Assembly: GCA_017443265.1 (NCBI GenBank)
Contig: JAFSOU010000053.1
Coordinates: 1 to 58,744 of the forward strand
Length of the DNA: 58,744 nt
DNA from: Bacteroidales bacterium
GTDB taxonomy: Bacteria > Bacteroidota > Bacteroidia > Bacteroidales > P3
Direction of reading: 5' to 3'
Every line of letters starts with the position of its first letter. The first letter of the stretch is position 1. The notes under the pieces are model-generated. The model saw only the letters and a list, made by a program, of their open reading frames with translations. It was not told the DNA's origin and searched no databases. Position numbers and translations under genes: made by a program. This document shows positions 7,192 through 15,784 of the stretch, one piece after another.

Positions 7192-8244
7192 ATGTTGCAG
7201 GCTTTTCACAACTACTTCCGTCGTAAGGAGACTCAGCTGCACGAGCTGAACTACCTCTTTTGGGAGTGCACCCAGCGATGCAACCTCAACTGCCGCCATT
7301 GCGGCTCCGACTGCACAGCCTCTTCCCTGCAGCCCGATATGCCTTTTGCCGATTTCCTCAAGGCCATCGAACCCCTCGAACGGCGTTTCAAACGTAACTC
7401 CATACTTATCGTCATAACCGGCGGCGAGCCTCTGCTGCGTGCCGATTTGGCCGACTGCGGACGCGAGCTGCGCCGCCACGGCTTCCCGTGGGGCATTGTT
7501 AGCAACGGCTACGCCTACGACGCCGCCATGCACAGCAAACTGATGGATGCCGGACTTGCCACCATCACCATCAGCCTCGACGGACTGCGCGACACGCACG
7601 ATATGTTCCGCAAACGGCAAGGCAGTTTCGACCATGCGTTGAACGCCATGACGCTGATTGCCAACGAGAAACGTAACCTCACCTACGATGTGGTAACCTG
7701 CGTTAGTCCGCTGAACTTAGGCCAGTTGCCGGAGATAAAACAGATGCTGATAGAGCACGGGGTAAAATACTGGCGTTTTTTCACCATCGCTCCAATAGGA
7801 CGTGCCGCCACCGACGACGGCCTGCAACTCGACGGCCCACAGATGCGCCAGCTGATGGACTTTATCGTGGCTACCCGCAAAGAAGGCAAGATTAACGCCA
7901 CTTTCAGCTGCGAGGCATACACCGGTCCGTACGAGCGCAAGGTGCGCGACTGGTTCTATTTCTGCCGCGCCGGCATCACCATAGGCTCGGTGCTGATAGA
8001 CGGCTCCATCTCGGCCTGCCCCAATATCGACCGCGGTTTTGTGCAGGGCAATATCTACAAGGACAATCTATTGGATGTGTGGGAAAACCGTTTCCAGCCT
8101 TTCCGCGACCGCAGCTGGACCAAGGCGGGACAATGCGCCCGGTGCAAGGAATACAAAAACTGCCTCGGCGGCGCCATGCACCTGCACCACCCCGACAGCG
8201 GCGAGATAACGCAGTGCCATTTCCGCACACTGAAAGGAGAGTAA
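7192..8244 (+). CDS. Radical SAM protein of the rSAM/lipoprotein system
   Basis: This 350-residue cytoplasmic enzyme should use a [4Fe-4S] cluster and SAM to make a 5'-deoxyadenosyl radical. The cluster motif is C30-x3-C34-x2-C37 (CNLNCRHC). GGEPLLR at about 87-93 and the barrel strand TISLDGL follow. The C-terminal part has a SPASM-like cysteine pattern (ACPNI, GQCARCKEYKNC, TQCHF), as in peptide-modifying enzymes that carry auxiliary clusters. It overlaps nothing and follows its partner lipoprotein by 9 bases. A modification of the small lipoprotein or of a nearby peptide is likely by analogy with SPASM enzymes. The substrate is not known. Confidence 0.88.
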   Translation: MLQAFHNYFRRKETQLHELNYLFWECTQRCNLNCRHCGSDCTASSLQPDMPFADFLKAIEPLERRFKRNSILIVITGGEPLLRADLADCGRELRRHGFPWGIVSNGYAYDAAMHSKLMDAGLATITISLDGLRDTHDMFRKRQGSFDHALNAMTLIANEKRNLTYDVVTCVSPLNLGQLPEIKQMLIEHGVKYWRFFTIAPIGRAATDDGLQLDGPQMRQLMDFIVATRKEGKINATFSCEAYTGPYERKVRDWFYFCRAGITIGSVLIDGSISACPNIDRGFVQGNIYKDNLLDVWENRFQPFRDRSWTKAGQCARCKEYKNCLGGAMHLHHPDSGEITQCHFRTLKGE

Positions 8245-8245
8245 C

Positions 8246-8308
8246 GGTTGGAGGTCAGTGGTCTTCGGTCGAAGGTCAAAAGTCAGAGGTCGAAAGTCGT
8301 TGGTATTA
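8246..8308 (+). repeat. Nine-unit degenerate heptamer array
   Basis: Nine successive 7-mers with consensus RGTCNNN: GGTTGGA, GGTCAGT, GGTCTTC, GGTCGAA, GGTCAAA, AGTCAGA, GGTCGAA, AGTCGTT, GGTATTA. It starts one base after the stop codon of the radical SAM gene. Confidence 0.85.
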
Positions 8309-8329
8309 GTACTGCCACAACGATACAGA

Positions 8330-9115
8330 TTATTTGCCGGTTTGTTTTAAATACTTAAAATATCTTGATGGCATAAAACTCCTATCGTTAGAATTATTTG
8401 GCAGGTTTTTGTTTCTTTGCGACCAAATTAATAGAGGTTTTACATAGATTGTTTTTTTCTTTTCCTTCATTATTGGCAAGAAAAAGCCATTTTCCGCCCA
8501 ACATAGTGTTTGAAGACTGTCGCTTGCTGGTATCAATTTTGTACCTCTTACTAGCAATGGCATTTCTTTCAATACAACATCTTTCATCCCAAAATCAATT
8601 TCAATATCATATATTCCTGTACTATCACAATAAAAAGAATATCTTTCGCTCCCCACAACACTCTCTGTTACAAGTATATACAATCTATATTTACGAAGAT
8701 ATACTTCTCTTACAAATGTAATTCTCTTTGCCGTGTCGCTCCATCCTCCCATACGCTCAATAGTCCAAGTCTCAAATTCTTTATTGTAACTATACAATGA
8801 TATTGACAACAAATCATATGCCGATTCTATTTTGAGGTTGAAATCTGATTTTTTAAGATGTATATATTGTTTCGGTCTCAATGAAGACACGTGTAGGGTG
8901 TCATTGCTTCTTCGCAATGAAAAAGTGTCGGGCACCCATATCCAATGGTCAACTCCAATGCCAGCCTTAAAATAACCAATCCCTATGCTGTCGTTCAAAA
9001 TGATAAACTTTCCTTTTCCATTGTCACCATAATAGGTTTGAGCCTCTGTCTTGTTGACAAGATTTGTGGCTATTACAATAGTCAATAATATGGTAATAAG
9101 TATTCTTATTCTCAT
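8330..9115 (-). CDS. Secreted protein, unknown function
   Basis: This 261-residue protein has a signal peptide (about 1-25, ending NKTEAQ). The remainder is a mixed beta-rich protein without a motif I recognise; it carries WIWVPDTF near residue 58 and several lysine-rich stretches. Its DNA is clearly more AT-rich than the flanking rSAM and ispG genes, and it stands alone between converging heptamer arrays (8246-8308 and 9146-9180). That fits a recent insertion, though this is inference. The start at 9115 is supported by the signal sequence. Confidence 0.7.
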   Translation of the reverse strand: MRIRILITILLTIVIATNLVNKTEAQTYYGDNGKGKFIILNDSIGIGYFKAGIGVDHWIWVPDTFSLRRSNDTLHVSSLRPKQYIHLKKSDFNLKIESAYDLLSISLYSYNKEFETWTIERMGGWSDTAKRITFVREVYLRKYRLYILVTESVVGSERYSFYCDSTGIYDIEIDFGMKDVVLKEMPLLVRGTKLIPASDSLQTLCWAENGFFLPIMKEKKKTIYVKPLLIWSQRNKNLPNNSNDRSFMPSRYFKYLKQTGK

Positions 9116-9145
9116 TTATTTTAAAAATAATTATTAGTCTCTGTC

Positions 9146-9180
9146 AACTCTTAACTCTTAATTCTTAACTCCTAATTTTC
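9146..9180 (-). repeat. Five-unit degenerate heptamer array over the ispG stop codon
   Basis: AACTCTT, AACTCTT, AATTCTT, AACTCCT, AATTTTC in exact 7-bp register on the plus strand. The last units overlap the final codons of ispG. Confidence 0.75.
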
Positions 9181-10533
9181 AATCCAGTCTCCGTTGTCTT
9201 TGATTAGTTGCACCAGACGTTCCACGGCTTCGCTTTGGTCGATGTTGCGGCACACCACCTCGCGGCCTTTGTATAGGGTTATTTTGCCTTTGCCGCTGCC
9301 CACGTAGCCATAGTGCGCATCGGCCATCTCGCCGGGGCCGTTCACTATGCAGCCCATAACGCCTATTTTGATGCCTTTCAGGTGCGAGGTGTGGCGTTTT
9401 ATCTCCTGCAGAGCCTGCTGTATGTCGTATTGCGTGCGGCCGCACGAGGGACAGGAAATATATTCCGCTTTGAAAATCTTGGCACCCACAGCCTGCATAA
9501 TATCCTGAGCCACAGACGAGTTGTCGTCAATTTCGGCTATCTCGCCGTCGATGAGCATACGTCCCAGCTCGGCGGCACCGCGGATGCTGTACTCCTTTTC
9601 GTCGGGATAAGGTATGAACAATTTCCGTTTGTCGCCGCAAGGCTCGAAGGAGGTCTTCTGTGCCATAATATCTTCTTGTGTGACGCTTTTGCGCGGCAGA
9701 CGCGCTGCAATATCCTTTGCCACAGGTATTTCCGCCACGGGACTCTCGGTGAGCGACACCCTCAGCGTGTCGCCGATGCCGTCCAAAAGCAATGTACCTA
9801 TGCCCGCCGCCGATTTTATGCGTCCCTGCTCGGCGTCGCCGGCCTCGGTAACACCCAGATGTATGGGGTAGCTCATGCCGTTTTGCAGCATTTTCTGCAC
9901 CAGCAGACGTGTGGAATAGACCATCACCTTGACGTTGCTGGCTTTCATCGAAAACACCAGCTTGTGGTAGTCCATATTGCGACAAATCTGTGCAAATTCC
10001 ACCGCCGAGGTGGCCATTCCCAGCGGGGTGTCGCCGTAGCGGCTCATAATACGTTCCGACAGCGAGCCGTGGTTTACGCCAATGCGCATGGCGGTGCCGT
10101 GTTTCTTGCAAATCTCCACAAGAGCTGACATGCGGTCCTGTATGCGTTTCAGCTCGTCGGTGTATTCTTGGTCGGAAAACGAGGTCTTGCCCGTGTTGCG
10201 GTCCACATAGTTGCCGGGGTTCACGCGCACTTTCTCCACAATGGTGGCAGCCACTTCGGCGGCCTTGGGGTTGAAATGTATGTCGGCCACAAGGGGGACG
10301 TTGTAGTTGCGTTTGAGCAGTTCGTTTTTTATATTGTACAGATTTTCGGCGGCTTTCACGTCGGGGGCTGTGATGCGCACCAGCTCGCAGCCTGCATCTA
10401 CAAGGGCCATGGTCTGGTCCACAGTGGCACGGGTGTCCATGGTGTCGGTGTTGGTCATGGACTGTATTCGCACCGGATTGTCGCCGCCAAGGGCGAGGTT
10501 GCCTATAAGTATTTCGTTGCTTTTGTATATCAT
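9172..10533 (-). CDS. ispG: 4-hydroxy-3-methylbut-2-en-1-yl diphosphate synthase, unusually compact
   Basis: IspG (GcpE) reduces methylerythritol cyclodiphosphate to HMBPP in the MEP isoprenoid pathway, using a [4Fe-4S] cluster. The N-terminal TIM barrel runs to about residue 279 (opening NPVRIQSMTNTDT, later RIGVNHGSLSER). The C-terminal reductase-like domain carries the cluster ligands C361 and C364 (CPSCGR) and C395 (MGCIVNGPGE), with E402. Bacteroidales enzymes known to me are about 600 residues with an extra central domain; the E. coli type is about 370. Here only about 75 residues (280-355) join the two, giving 453. It is the last gene of the manC-to-ispG operon, 13 bp after lysC. Confidence 0.93.
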   Translation of the reverse strand: MIYKSNEILIGNLALGGDNPVRIQSMTNTDTMDTRATVDQTMALVDAGCELVRITAPDVKAAENLYNIKNELLKRNYNVPLVADIHFNPKAAEVAATIVEKVRVNPGNYVDRNTGKTSFSDQEYTDELKRIQDRMSALVEICKKHGTAMRIGVNHGSLSERIMSRYGDTPLGMATSAVEFAQICRNMDYHKLVFSMKASNVKVMVYSTRLLVQKMLQNGMSYPIHLGVTEAGDAEQGRIKSAAGIGTLLLDGIGDTLRVSLTESPVAEIPVAKDIAARLPRKSVTQEDIMAQKTSFEPCGDKRKLFIPYPDEKEYSIRGAAELGRMLIDGEIAEIDDNSSVAQDIMQAVGAKIFKAEYISCPSCGRTQYDIQQALQEIKRHTSHLKGIKIGVMGCIVNGPGEMADAHYGYVGSGKGKITLYKGREVVCRNIDQSEAVERLVQLIKDNGDWIEN

Positions 10534-10546
10534 TGGATATCAGGGA

Positions 10547-11815
10547 TTATTGGGCATTTTCCACCAAAATCTGAACGGTGGAGCGACTGCGCTGCTCGAG
10601 CAGTATGTTGCGCTTCCCCACAATGGAACGAATTATGTCATCGTTGTAGTAACGTATGGTAATCAATTGCAAACCAGTGTTGTACCTAACCTTAAACGAC
10701 TTTTTCAGCAAGGGTATCAGTTTTTCAAAAATCATGTCGCTGTTGTCGAGACAGACGGAGAAACTCAGTGCCGAGTTCTGCATTAGATTGATTTTCAGAC
10801 CTGTTTGGGCGAAAGTGCCGAAAATGGCCTGCAGGTTGTCCTCGGCTATGAACGAAAAATCCTTGGGCAGGATGGAGAGCAGTATCTGGTTGTTTTTGAA
10901 GATAAAAAGCGGTGTGCGTGGTTTGATGATCTTGAAATCGCCGATGGTGGAGCCCTCCTCGTCGGGGGTGATGAAAGATTTAACGAGCAGCGGTATATGT
11001 TTATTTTGCAGCGGTTTGAGTGTTTTAGGGTGTATCACCGACGCCCCGAAATAGGTCAGCTCGATGGCCTCGTTGTAGGGAATTTGCTGTATTTTAACCG
11101 TTTGGCTGAAAAATTTTGGGTCGGCGTTGAGGAAACCGGGCACGTCTTTCCAGATGGTCATAAGCTCGGCGCCGAGGCAGTACGAGAGTATGGAGGCGGA
11201 GTAGTCGGAGCCTTCGCGGCCGAGGGTTGTGGTGGCACCCATCGCCGAGCCTGCGATAAAGCCCTGTGTAACAATTATTTTATGAACGTTGAAAAGAGGT
11301 TTCAGCAGTTTGTCGGAGGCGCTCTGCGTAAGCTGCCAGTCGATTTTGCCTTCGCGGTAACGGTCGTCGGTCTTGATTATCGAACGCACGTCCAACCACT
11401 TGTTTTCCATGTTTTTAAAATTGAGATATTCGCTCACTATGGTGGTGGACATCAGCTCGCCGAACGATACAATCTGGTCGTAGTTATAGTTGTAGTCGAA
11501 CGAGGCGTTGACGATACGGTCGTGGATTTGTTCGAAAAACATGTTCAGTTTGGCTATTATGCCGTCGGACTGGTTGCCAAACAGTTGCTGCGCTATCTCG
11601 GTGTGGTAGTCGGTTAGTTTGTCGAAATTTTCCGCAAAATCGGGTGGCAGCATTTCGTCCCGAGGCACTAGTTTTTCCAAAAGGTTGGTAGTCTTGCCCA
11701 TAGCGGACACCACCACCAGCAGTGGCTCACCGTAGTGCTGTTCCACAATGTGAGCCATATTTTTTACTGCCGTAGCGCTGTTCACCGAAGCGCCACCGAA
11801 TTTAAAAACATTCAT
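10547..11815 (-). CDS. lysC: Aspartate kinase
   Basis: This 422-residue enzyme phosphorylates aspartate, the first step towards lysine, threonine and methionine. The kinase signature VFKFGGASV is at 3-11, followed by VVVSAMGKTTNLL and, further in, GREGSDYSASIL and VPGFLNADP. The C-terminal third (about 300-422) looks like paired ACT domains for amino-acid feedback. It is monofunctional, with no homoserine dehydrogenase fused. It lies 6 bp after the M1 peptidase gene and 13 bp before ispG. Confidence 0.93.
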   Translation of the reverse strand: MNVFKFGGASVNSATAVKNMAHIVEQHYGEPLLVVVSAMGKTTNLLEKLVPRDEMLPPDFAENFDKLTDYHTEIAQQLFGNQSDGIIAKLNMFFEQIHDRIVNASFDYNYNYDQIVSFGELMSTTIVSEYLNFKNMENKWLDVRSIIKTDDRYREGKIDWQLTQSASDKLLKPLFNVHKIIVTQGFIAGSAMGATTTLGREGSDYSASILSYCLGAELMTIWKDVPGFLNADPKFFSQTVKIQQIPYNEAIELTYFGASVIHPKTLKPLQNKHIPLLVKSFITPDEEGSTIGDFKIIKPRTPLFIFKNNQILLSILPKDFSFIAEDNLQAIFGTFAQTGLKINLMQNSALSFSVCLDNSDMIFEKLIPLLKKSFKVRYNTGLQLITIRYYNDDIIRSIVGKRNILLEQRSRSTVQILVENAQ

Positions 11816-11821
11816 AACCGT

Positions 11822-14146
11822 TTATTTTACAATAAGTTTGTCGGCAAAAAAAGTTTCCCCGTCAACAGTAAGTGTCACGGTGTAGGTGCCACTCGGCAGT
11901 TTCGAGATATTAACCTTTTCGCCGGAATGTATATTCTTTATCCCCAACGCTTTAGCACCTGTTTGGGAAAATATTGCCATATCGACACTTCCGCCCAACT
12001 TTGGGAACTCAATCTTTAATGTATTGGCAGCGGGATTGGGATACATCATCACAAAGCCACCGATGATTTCATCGGGCAAGCCAACCCTGATGTTGGCTGT
12101 GTCGGCGATGGCGAGGGTGTATTCACCTGTTTTCAAAGGATATACGATAAGATAGCCTTGTGTGCGAGAGCCTTCGAAAGTGGTGGGCAGATAGTGCCAG
12201 TCATCGGAGGGGTTCTCGCGATAGAGCACCACCAACGAATCGACAGAAGCCGTCTCTTCAAGGAAATTCTCGTCGAGGAAAGCGTAATTGGCTGTTGCCG
12301 AAGTATGGCGGCTGAAGAAGAATTTTCCTGTAAGTCGGTTGCGGATGTCGCCGCTTACTGTCCAATAGCGGTTGGCCATGCGTTTTATGGCGGTGTCGGG
12401 ATTTTTCATGGCATCGGGAGCGACCCAGTTGTGCGACACGTGCAGGAAATTGGAGTCGCGCACGGTCATATTCTGTTCAACAAAATATGCACTGCCGAAA
12501 GGCCTCTGCCCGACACTCTTTATTACCGTGCTGCCAGTGGTGGTGGCGTCGGAAAGGGTGTTGTAGAAATCAACAATGGCGAATTTCGCTTCGAAAGGCA
12601 AGGTGAAATTCTGCTGTGCGAACTGTCCGTCGAAAGCCATTATTTTGGTAACGCTGTCCCAAGTTTCGGAGAAGAATGTAACCGGAACCCTGTTGCCGTT
12701 GGCAAACTGCGTTGTACCTACCAACCGCTGGCGCATAAACACCGTGGTGCTGTTGCCCGACACACGCATCGAGTCGATGGAGAAATGTGTGAATCCCGGG
12801 GCGAAGACGTGGAAATCGAAGAATTTTTTCAAATCGGTGCCGGAATAAAGCGACAGTGAGTCGCGGACTTGTGCCGATGTCATATTGCCAAAAGCATTGC
12901 TGGCAAACAGCCGCTGCATCGAAGCATAAAAAACGGAGTCACCGAGGTATCCGCGCAGCGAGTGCCAAACCGTTGCTCCTTTGTTATACACTGTACCAGA
13001 ATAGGTCAGCGGGTCGGGTATGTTAGCCACGGCGTGGTAGGTGGAATCGGTGTGGTGCATAGTGCGTATCACATTTTCGAGGTTGTCCTGATAGTATTCG
13101 GTGGCGGCCTCTTTGCCGAAGGCGGCTTCCATAGCCACCTCCTCGCAGAACGACGCCCCACCCTCGTTGAACCACATATCGGCCTGTGTTTCGCAGGTAA
13201 CGAGGTTGCCGAACCAAGCGTGCGAAAGCTCGTGGCAAACAACCATCTGGCACAAGGTGCTAAGGTCGTTGATACACTGTCCTATCAGCGAGATGTTGGC
13301 CACATGCTCCATCGAACCGTGAGGAGTGCCCACATAACCCACTCGTCCCCAATGATAGGGACCGAAAAGTTTTTCGTAGTATGGGAAAACGCTGTCGAGG
13401 ATGGCAAAGGTGTTGGCGATGTTGTTACTGTCGCCAGAAAGGTAGCGCACCGAAAGAGGATATGTGTTGTAAACGCCCTGCAAACTCTTGTCAAGTACAC
13501 GGAACTGGCCTATGGTAACCGACGACAGATAGGTGGAGATGGGGTGGCTAACACTATAGTGGAAAGTGCGACTGCTGTCGGCGGCAAAAGTGCTTACAGA
13601 GTCGAGCATGCCGCTGCAAACGGCTTCCCACTCCTTGCTCACGGTGATGGCATATTGGTAGGTGGCTTTGTCGGCAAACACATCGCGGCAGGGATACCAA
13701 GCCCTGCCGAAAGTGTGCGGCGACTCCTCGAAAACGGCACCAAGGTTATATATGATGTTCCCCGAAAAATGGAACCCGCCCATGCCGTAATTCTCCACAT
13801 AGCCGGAACTGTGGTAATAGACACGCACATGGAGGGTGTCGCCTGCGCCGGAGCCGTTGGGAACGGGTATTGTCAGGTAACGGTTGTCGTAATTAACCGT
13901 GCCACGGGTGTTGTTCACGAATACGGAATCCACGGTGGCGGATTTAAGGTCGAGGGTGAAGCTGGGGATACTGCGCAGGAGCCGCAGATCGATGTCGGTG
14001 TAACCCGTGAGGTTTTGAGCCATTTTGTGGTTGACATCGAGGCAGATTCGGTAGTTCAAAGCATCCACCGTGTCGGTGGTTTGCGACGACACCCTGCTGA
14101 AAAACAGGAGGGCAATCATAGATAGAAAAGAAATCGTTTTTTTCAT
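11822..14146 (-). CDS. Secreted M1 family aminopeptidase with T9SS sorting domain
   Basis: This 774-residue metallopeptidase has a signal peptide (about 1-21) and an M1 fold. The zinc site is HELSH at 305-309 with E328 in WFNEGGA, 18 residues after the second His, as in M1 enzymes. The substrate-binding GxMEN motif is GSMEH at about 277-281, so the final Asn is replaced by His. The last 75 or so residues (MYPNPAANTLKIEFP, then GTYTVTLTVDG, and ending KLIVK) form a type A T9SS sorting domain that directs the enzyme across the outer membrane. It sits 3 bp after ctpA and 6 bp before lysC. It probably trims peptides outside the cell. Confidence 0.92.
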   Translation of the reverse strand: MKKTISFLSMIALLFFSRVSSQTTDTVDALNYRICLDVNHKMAQNLTGYTDIDLRLLRSIPSFTLDLKSATVDSVFVNNTRGTVNYDNRYLTIPVPNGSGAGDTLHVRVYYHSSGYVENYGMGGFHFSGNIIYNLGAVFEESPHTFGRAWYPCRDVFADKATYQYAITVSKEWEAVCSGMLDSVSTFAADSSRTFHYSVSHPISTYLSSVTIGQFRVLDKSLQGVYNTYPLSVRYLSGDSNNIANTFAILDSVFPYYEKLFGPYHWGRVGYVGTPHGSMEHVANISLIGQCINDLSTLCQMVVCHELSHAWFGNLVTCETQADMWFNEGGASFCEEVAMEAAFGKEAATEYYQDNLENVIRTMHHTDSTYHAVANIPDPLTYSGTVYNKGATVWHSLRGYLGDSVFYASMQRLFASNAFGNMTSAQVRDSLSLYSGTDLKKFFDFHVFAPGFTHFSIDSMRVSGNSTTVFMRQRLVGTTQFANGNRVPVTFFSETWDSVTKIMAFDGQFAQQNFTLPFEAKFAIVDFYNTLSDATTTGSTVIKSVGQRPFGSAYFVEQNMTVRDSNFLHVSHNWVAPDAMKNPDTAIKRMANRYWTVSGDIRNRLTGKFFFSRHTSATANYAFLDENFLEETASVDSLVVLYRENPSDDWHYLPTTFEGSRTQGYLIVYPLKTGEYTLAIADTANIRVGLPDEIIGGFVMMYPNPAANTLKIEFPKLGGSVDMAIFSQTGAKALGIKNIHSGEKVNISKLPSGTYTVTLTVDGETFFADKLIVK

Positions 14147-14149
14147 CTT

Positions 14150-15778
14150 TTATTTTATTGACTGCACCACTTTCAGAGCTTTGGCCAGCTCGGGGTCGTT
14201 GGTGAGATAGATTTCGTAGAAGGCGTCCTGTCCGTAAAGTATTTCGGCAATATAAGCCTTGAGGCTGGTTTTCAGTTCCTTGCCGTGTGCGGCGATGGAG
14301 GCTTTGTCTCGCGGAACACCATGTTTTTCGGTGTATTGCACAAAAGTCTCCAGTCCGGAGTTGTCCACGTTGAAGTTTTGCACAAAGCTATCCGCGGATG
14401 TGTATTGCTTTTTCAGCTCGTTGCCATGACGGTCGACATATTCAAAAGCGTATTTCTGCACCAAGCCTTTCCGCAAAAGGGTGTTGTAATACACGTAGGT
14501 AACGTCCTTTTCGTAAGGGATTACCACATCGGGCAGAATGCCGCCGCCGCCGTAAACCACGCGACCGCTTTTGGTGTAGTATTTCAATGTGTCGTCCTTG
14601 GGTTTGTAGTTCATGGAGTCGGACATCTCGGCTGTGAGACGCATCAGAAAATCCTGATAATACTCATCGGTACCTTTCTCGTAGGGACGTTGTATGCACC
14701 TGCCCGACGGGGTGTAGTAGCGTGCCACGGTGAGCCGCAACGCCGAGCCGTCTTTCAGCTGGAACTGTTCCTGCACAAGACCTTTGCCGAAAGAGCGCCG
14801 CCCCACTATAGCGCCGCGGTCGTTGTCCTGAATGGCTCCGGCCACAATCTCGCTTGCCGATGCGGAAAATTCGTCGATCATCACCACAAGGGCGCCCGAA
14901 GTGAACTCGCCGTTGGCGGTGGCAAACGATTTATTTTGTCGGCGGTTGCGGTCCTCGGTGTAAACGATAAGGTCCTTACCGTTGGAGAGGAACTCGTCGA
15001 CGATGGCCACCGCTTGGTCGAGGTAGCCGCCCGAATTGCCGCGCAGGTCGAGAATTAGTTTTTTGGCACCTTTTTCCTGCAGATGGAACAGAGCATTCAC
15101 AAATTCCGAATAGGAATCGGACGAAAACTCCTCTAGTTTGATGTAACCCACTCCCGGGGCGACCATGCCTTTGTACGTCACGCTGTTGGTAGTTATCACA
15201 TCGCGTTTCAGGGTGTAGCTCAGCAGTTTGGGCACTCCAGAGCGTTTCACTCCTATGCGCACCTTGGTGCCTTTCTTGCCTTTGAGCTGATGAATGACAT
15301 CGTCGTTGGTGATGCCTTTGCCCGCCACCACGCTGTCGTTGATGGTAATGATACGGTCGCCGGCCATCACGCCCGCTTTCTCGGCGGGGCCGCCGTTGAT
15401 AGTCTGTATCACAAGTATGGTATCCTCGTCAAGGCGGAACATCACGCCTATACCCTCGAAATTGCCCTCGAGCGATTCCATTTCCGAGGTAAGGGTGGAT
15501 GCCGGTATATACACCGAGTGCGGGTCGAGGTCCTCGAGCATTGTTGCAAGTGCCTCATCCACAAGGGAGTCGAACGACACAGTGTCCACATATTTGGTGC
15601 TGATAAGATACAGCAGGTCGGAGATTTTCGACGATGCGGAATAACCGTCGCCGCTGTTGGAATAGACCATCACATTGTCGTACTTGCTAACAGGAGCCAG
15701 AACGACGCCGATAATTATTCCCACAGCGGTAGCCACAGCTATCCACAGCGCCACAAAGGAGACTTTTATCGTTTTCAT
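14150..15778 (-). CDS. C-terminal processing peptidase, S41 family, with PDZ domain
   Basis: This 542-residue protease has an N-terminal membrane anchor or signal (about 8-28), a PDZ domain (about 100-190, GIGVMFRLDEDT and later GDRIITIND), and an S41 catalytic core. The core has DLRGNSGG at 244-251, the catalytic Ser within SASASE (305-310) and Lys332 in SFGKGLVQ. It should cleave periplasmic proteins near their C termini. It lies 6 bp downstream of asnS and 3 bp upstream of the M1 peptidase gene. The size is normal for Bacteroidetes CtpA-like proteases. Confidence 0.93.
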   Translation of the reverse strand: MKTIKVSFVALWIAVATAVGIIIGVVLAPVSKYDNVMVYSNSGDGYSASSKISDLLYLISTKYVDTVSFDSLVDEALATMLEDLDPHSVYIPASTLTSEMESLEGNFEGIGVMFRLDEDTILVIQTINGGPAEKAGVMAGDRIITINDSVVAGKGITNDDVIHQLKGKKGTKVRIGVKRSGVPKLLSYTLKRDVITTNSVTYKGMVAPGVGYIKLEEFSSDSYSEFVNALFHLQEKGAKKLILDLRGNSGGYLDQAVAIVDEFLSNGKDLIVYTEDRNRRQNKSFATANGEFTSGALVVMIDEFSASASEIVAGAIQDNDRGAIVGRRSFGKGLVQEQFQLKDGSALRLTVARYYTPSGRCIQRPYEKGTDEYYQDFLMRLTAEMSDSMNYKPKDDTLKYYTKSGRVVYGGGGILPDVVIPYEKDVTYVYYNTLLRKGLVQKYAFEYVDRHGNELKKQYTSADSFVQNFNVDNSGLETFVQYTEKHGVPRDKASIAAHGKELKTSLKAYIAEILYGQDAFYEIYLTNDPELAKALKVVQSIK

Positions 15779-15784
15779 CGCTGT

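Noticed and set aside
12869..14125. A 418-codon plus-strand ORF opposite the M1 peptidase, and similar long ORFs at 33452-34660 and 46932-48050
   Set aside because: Each is antisense to a gene with catalytic motifs; no promoter or family support.
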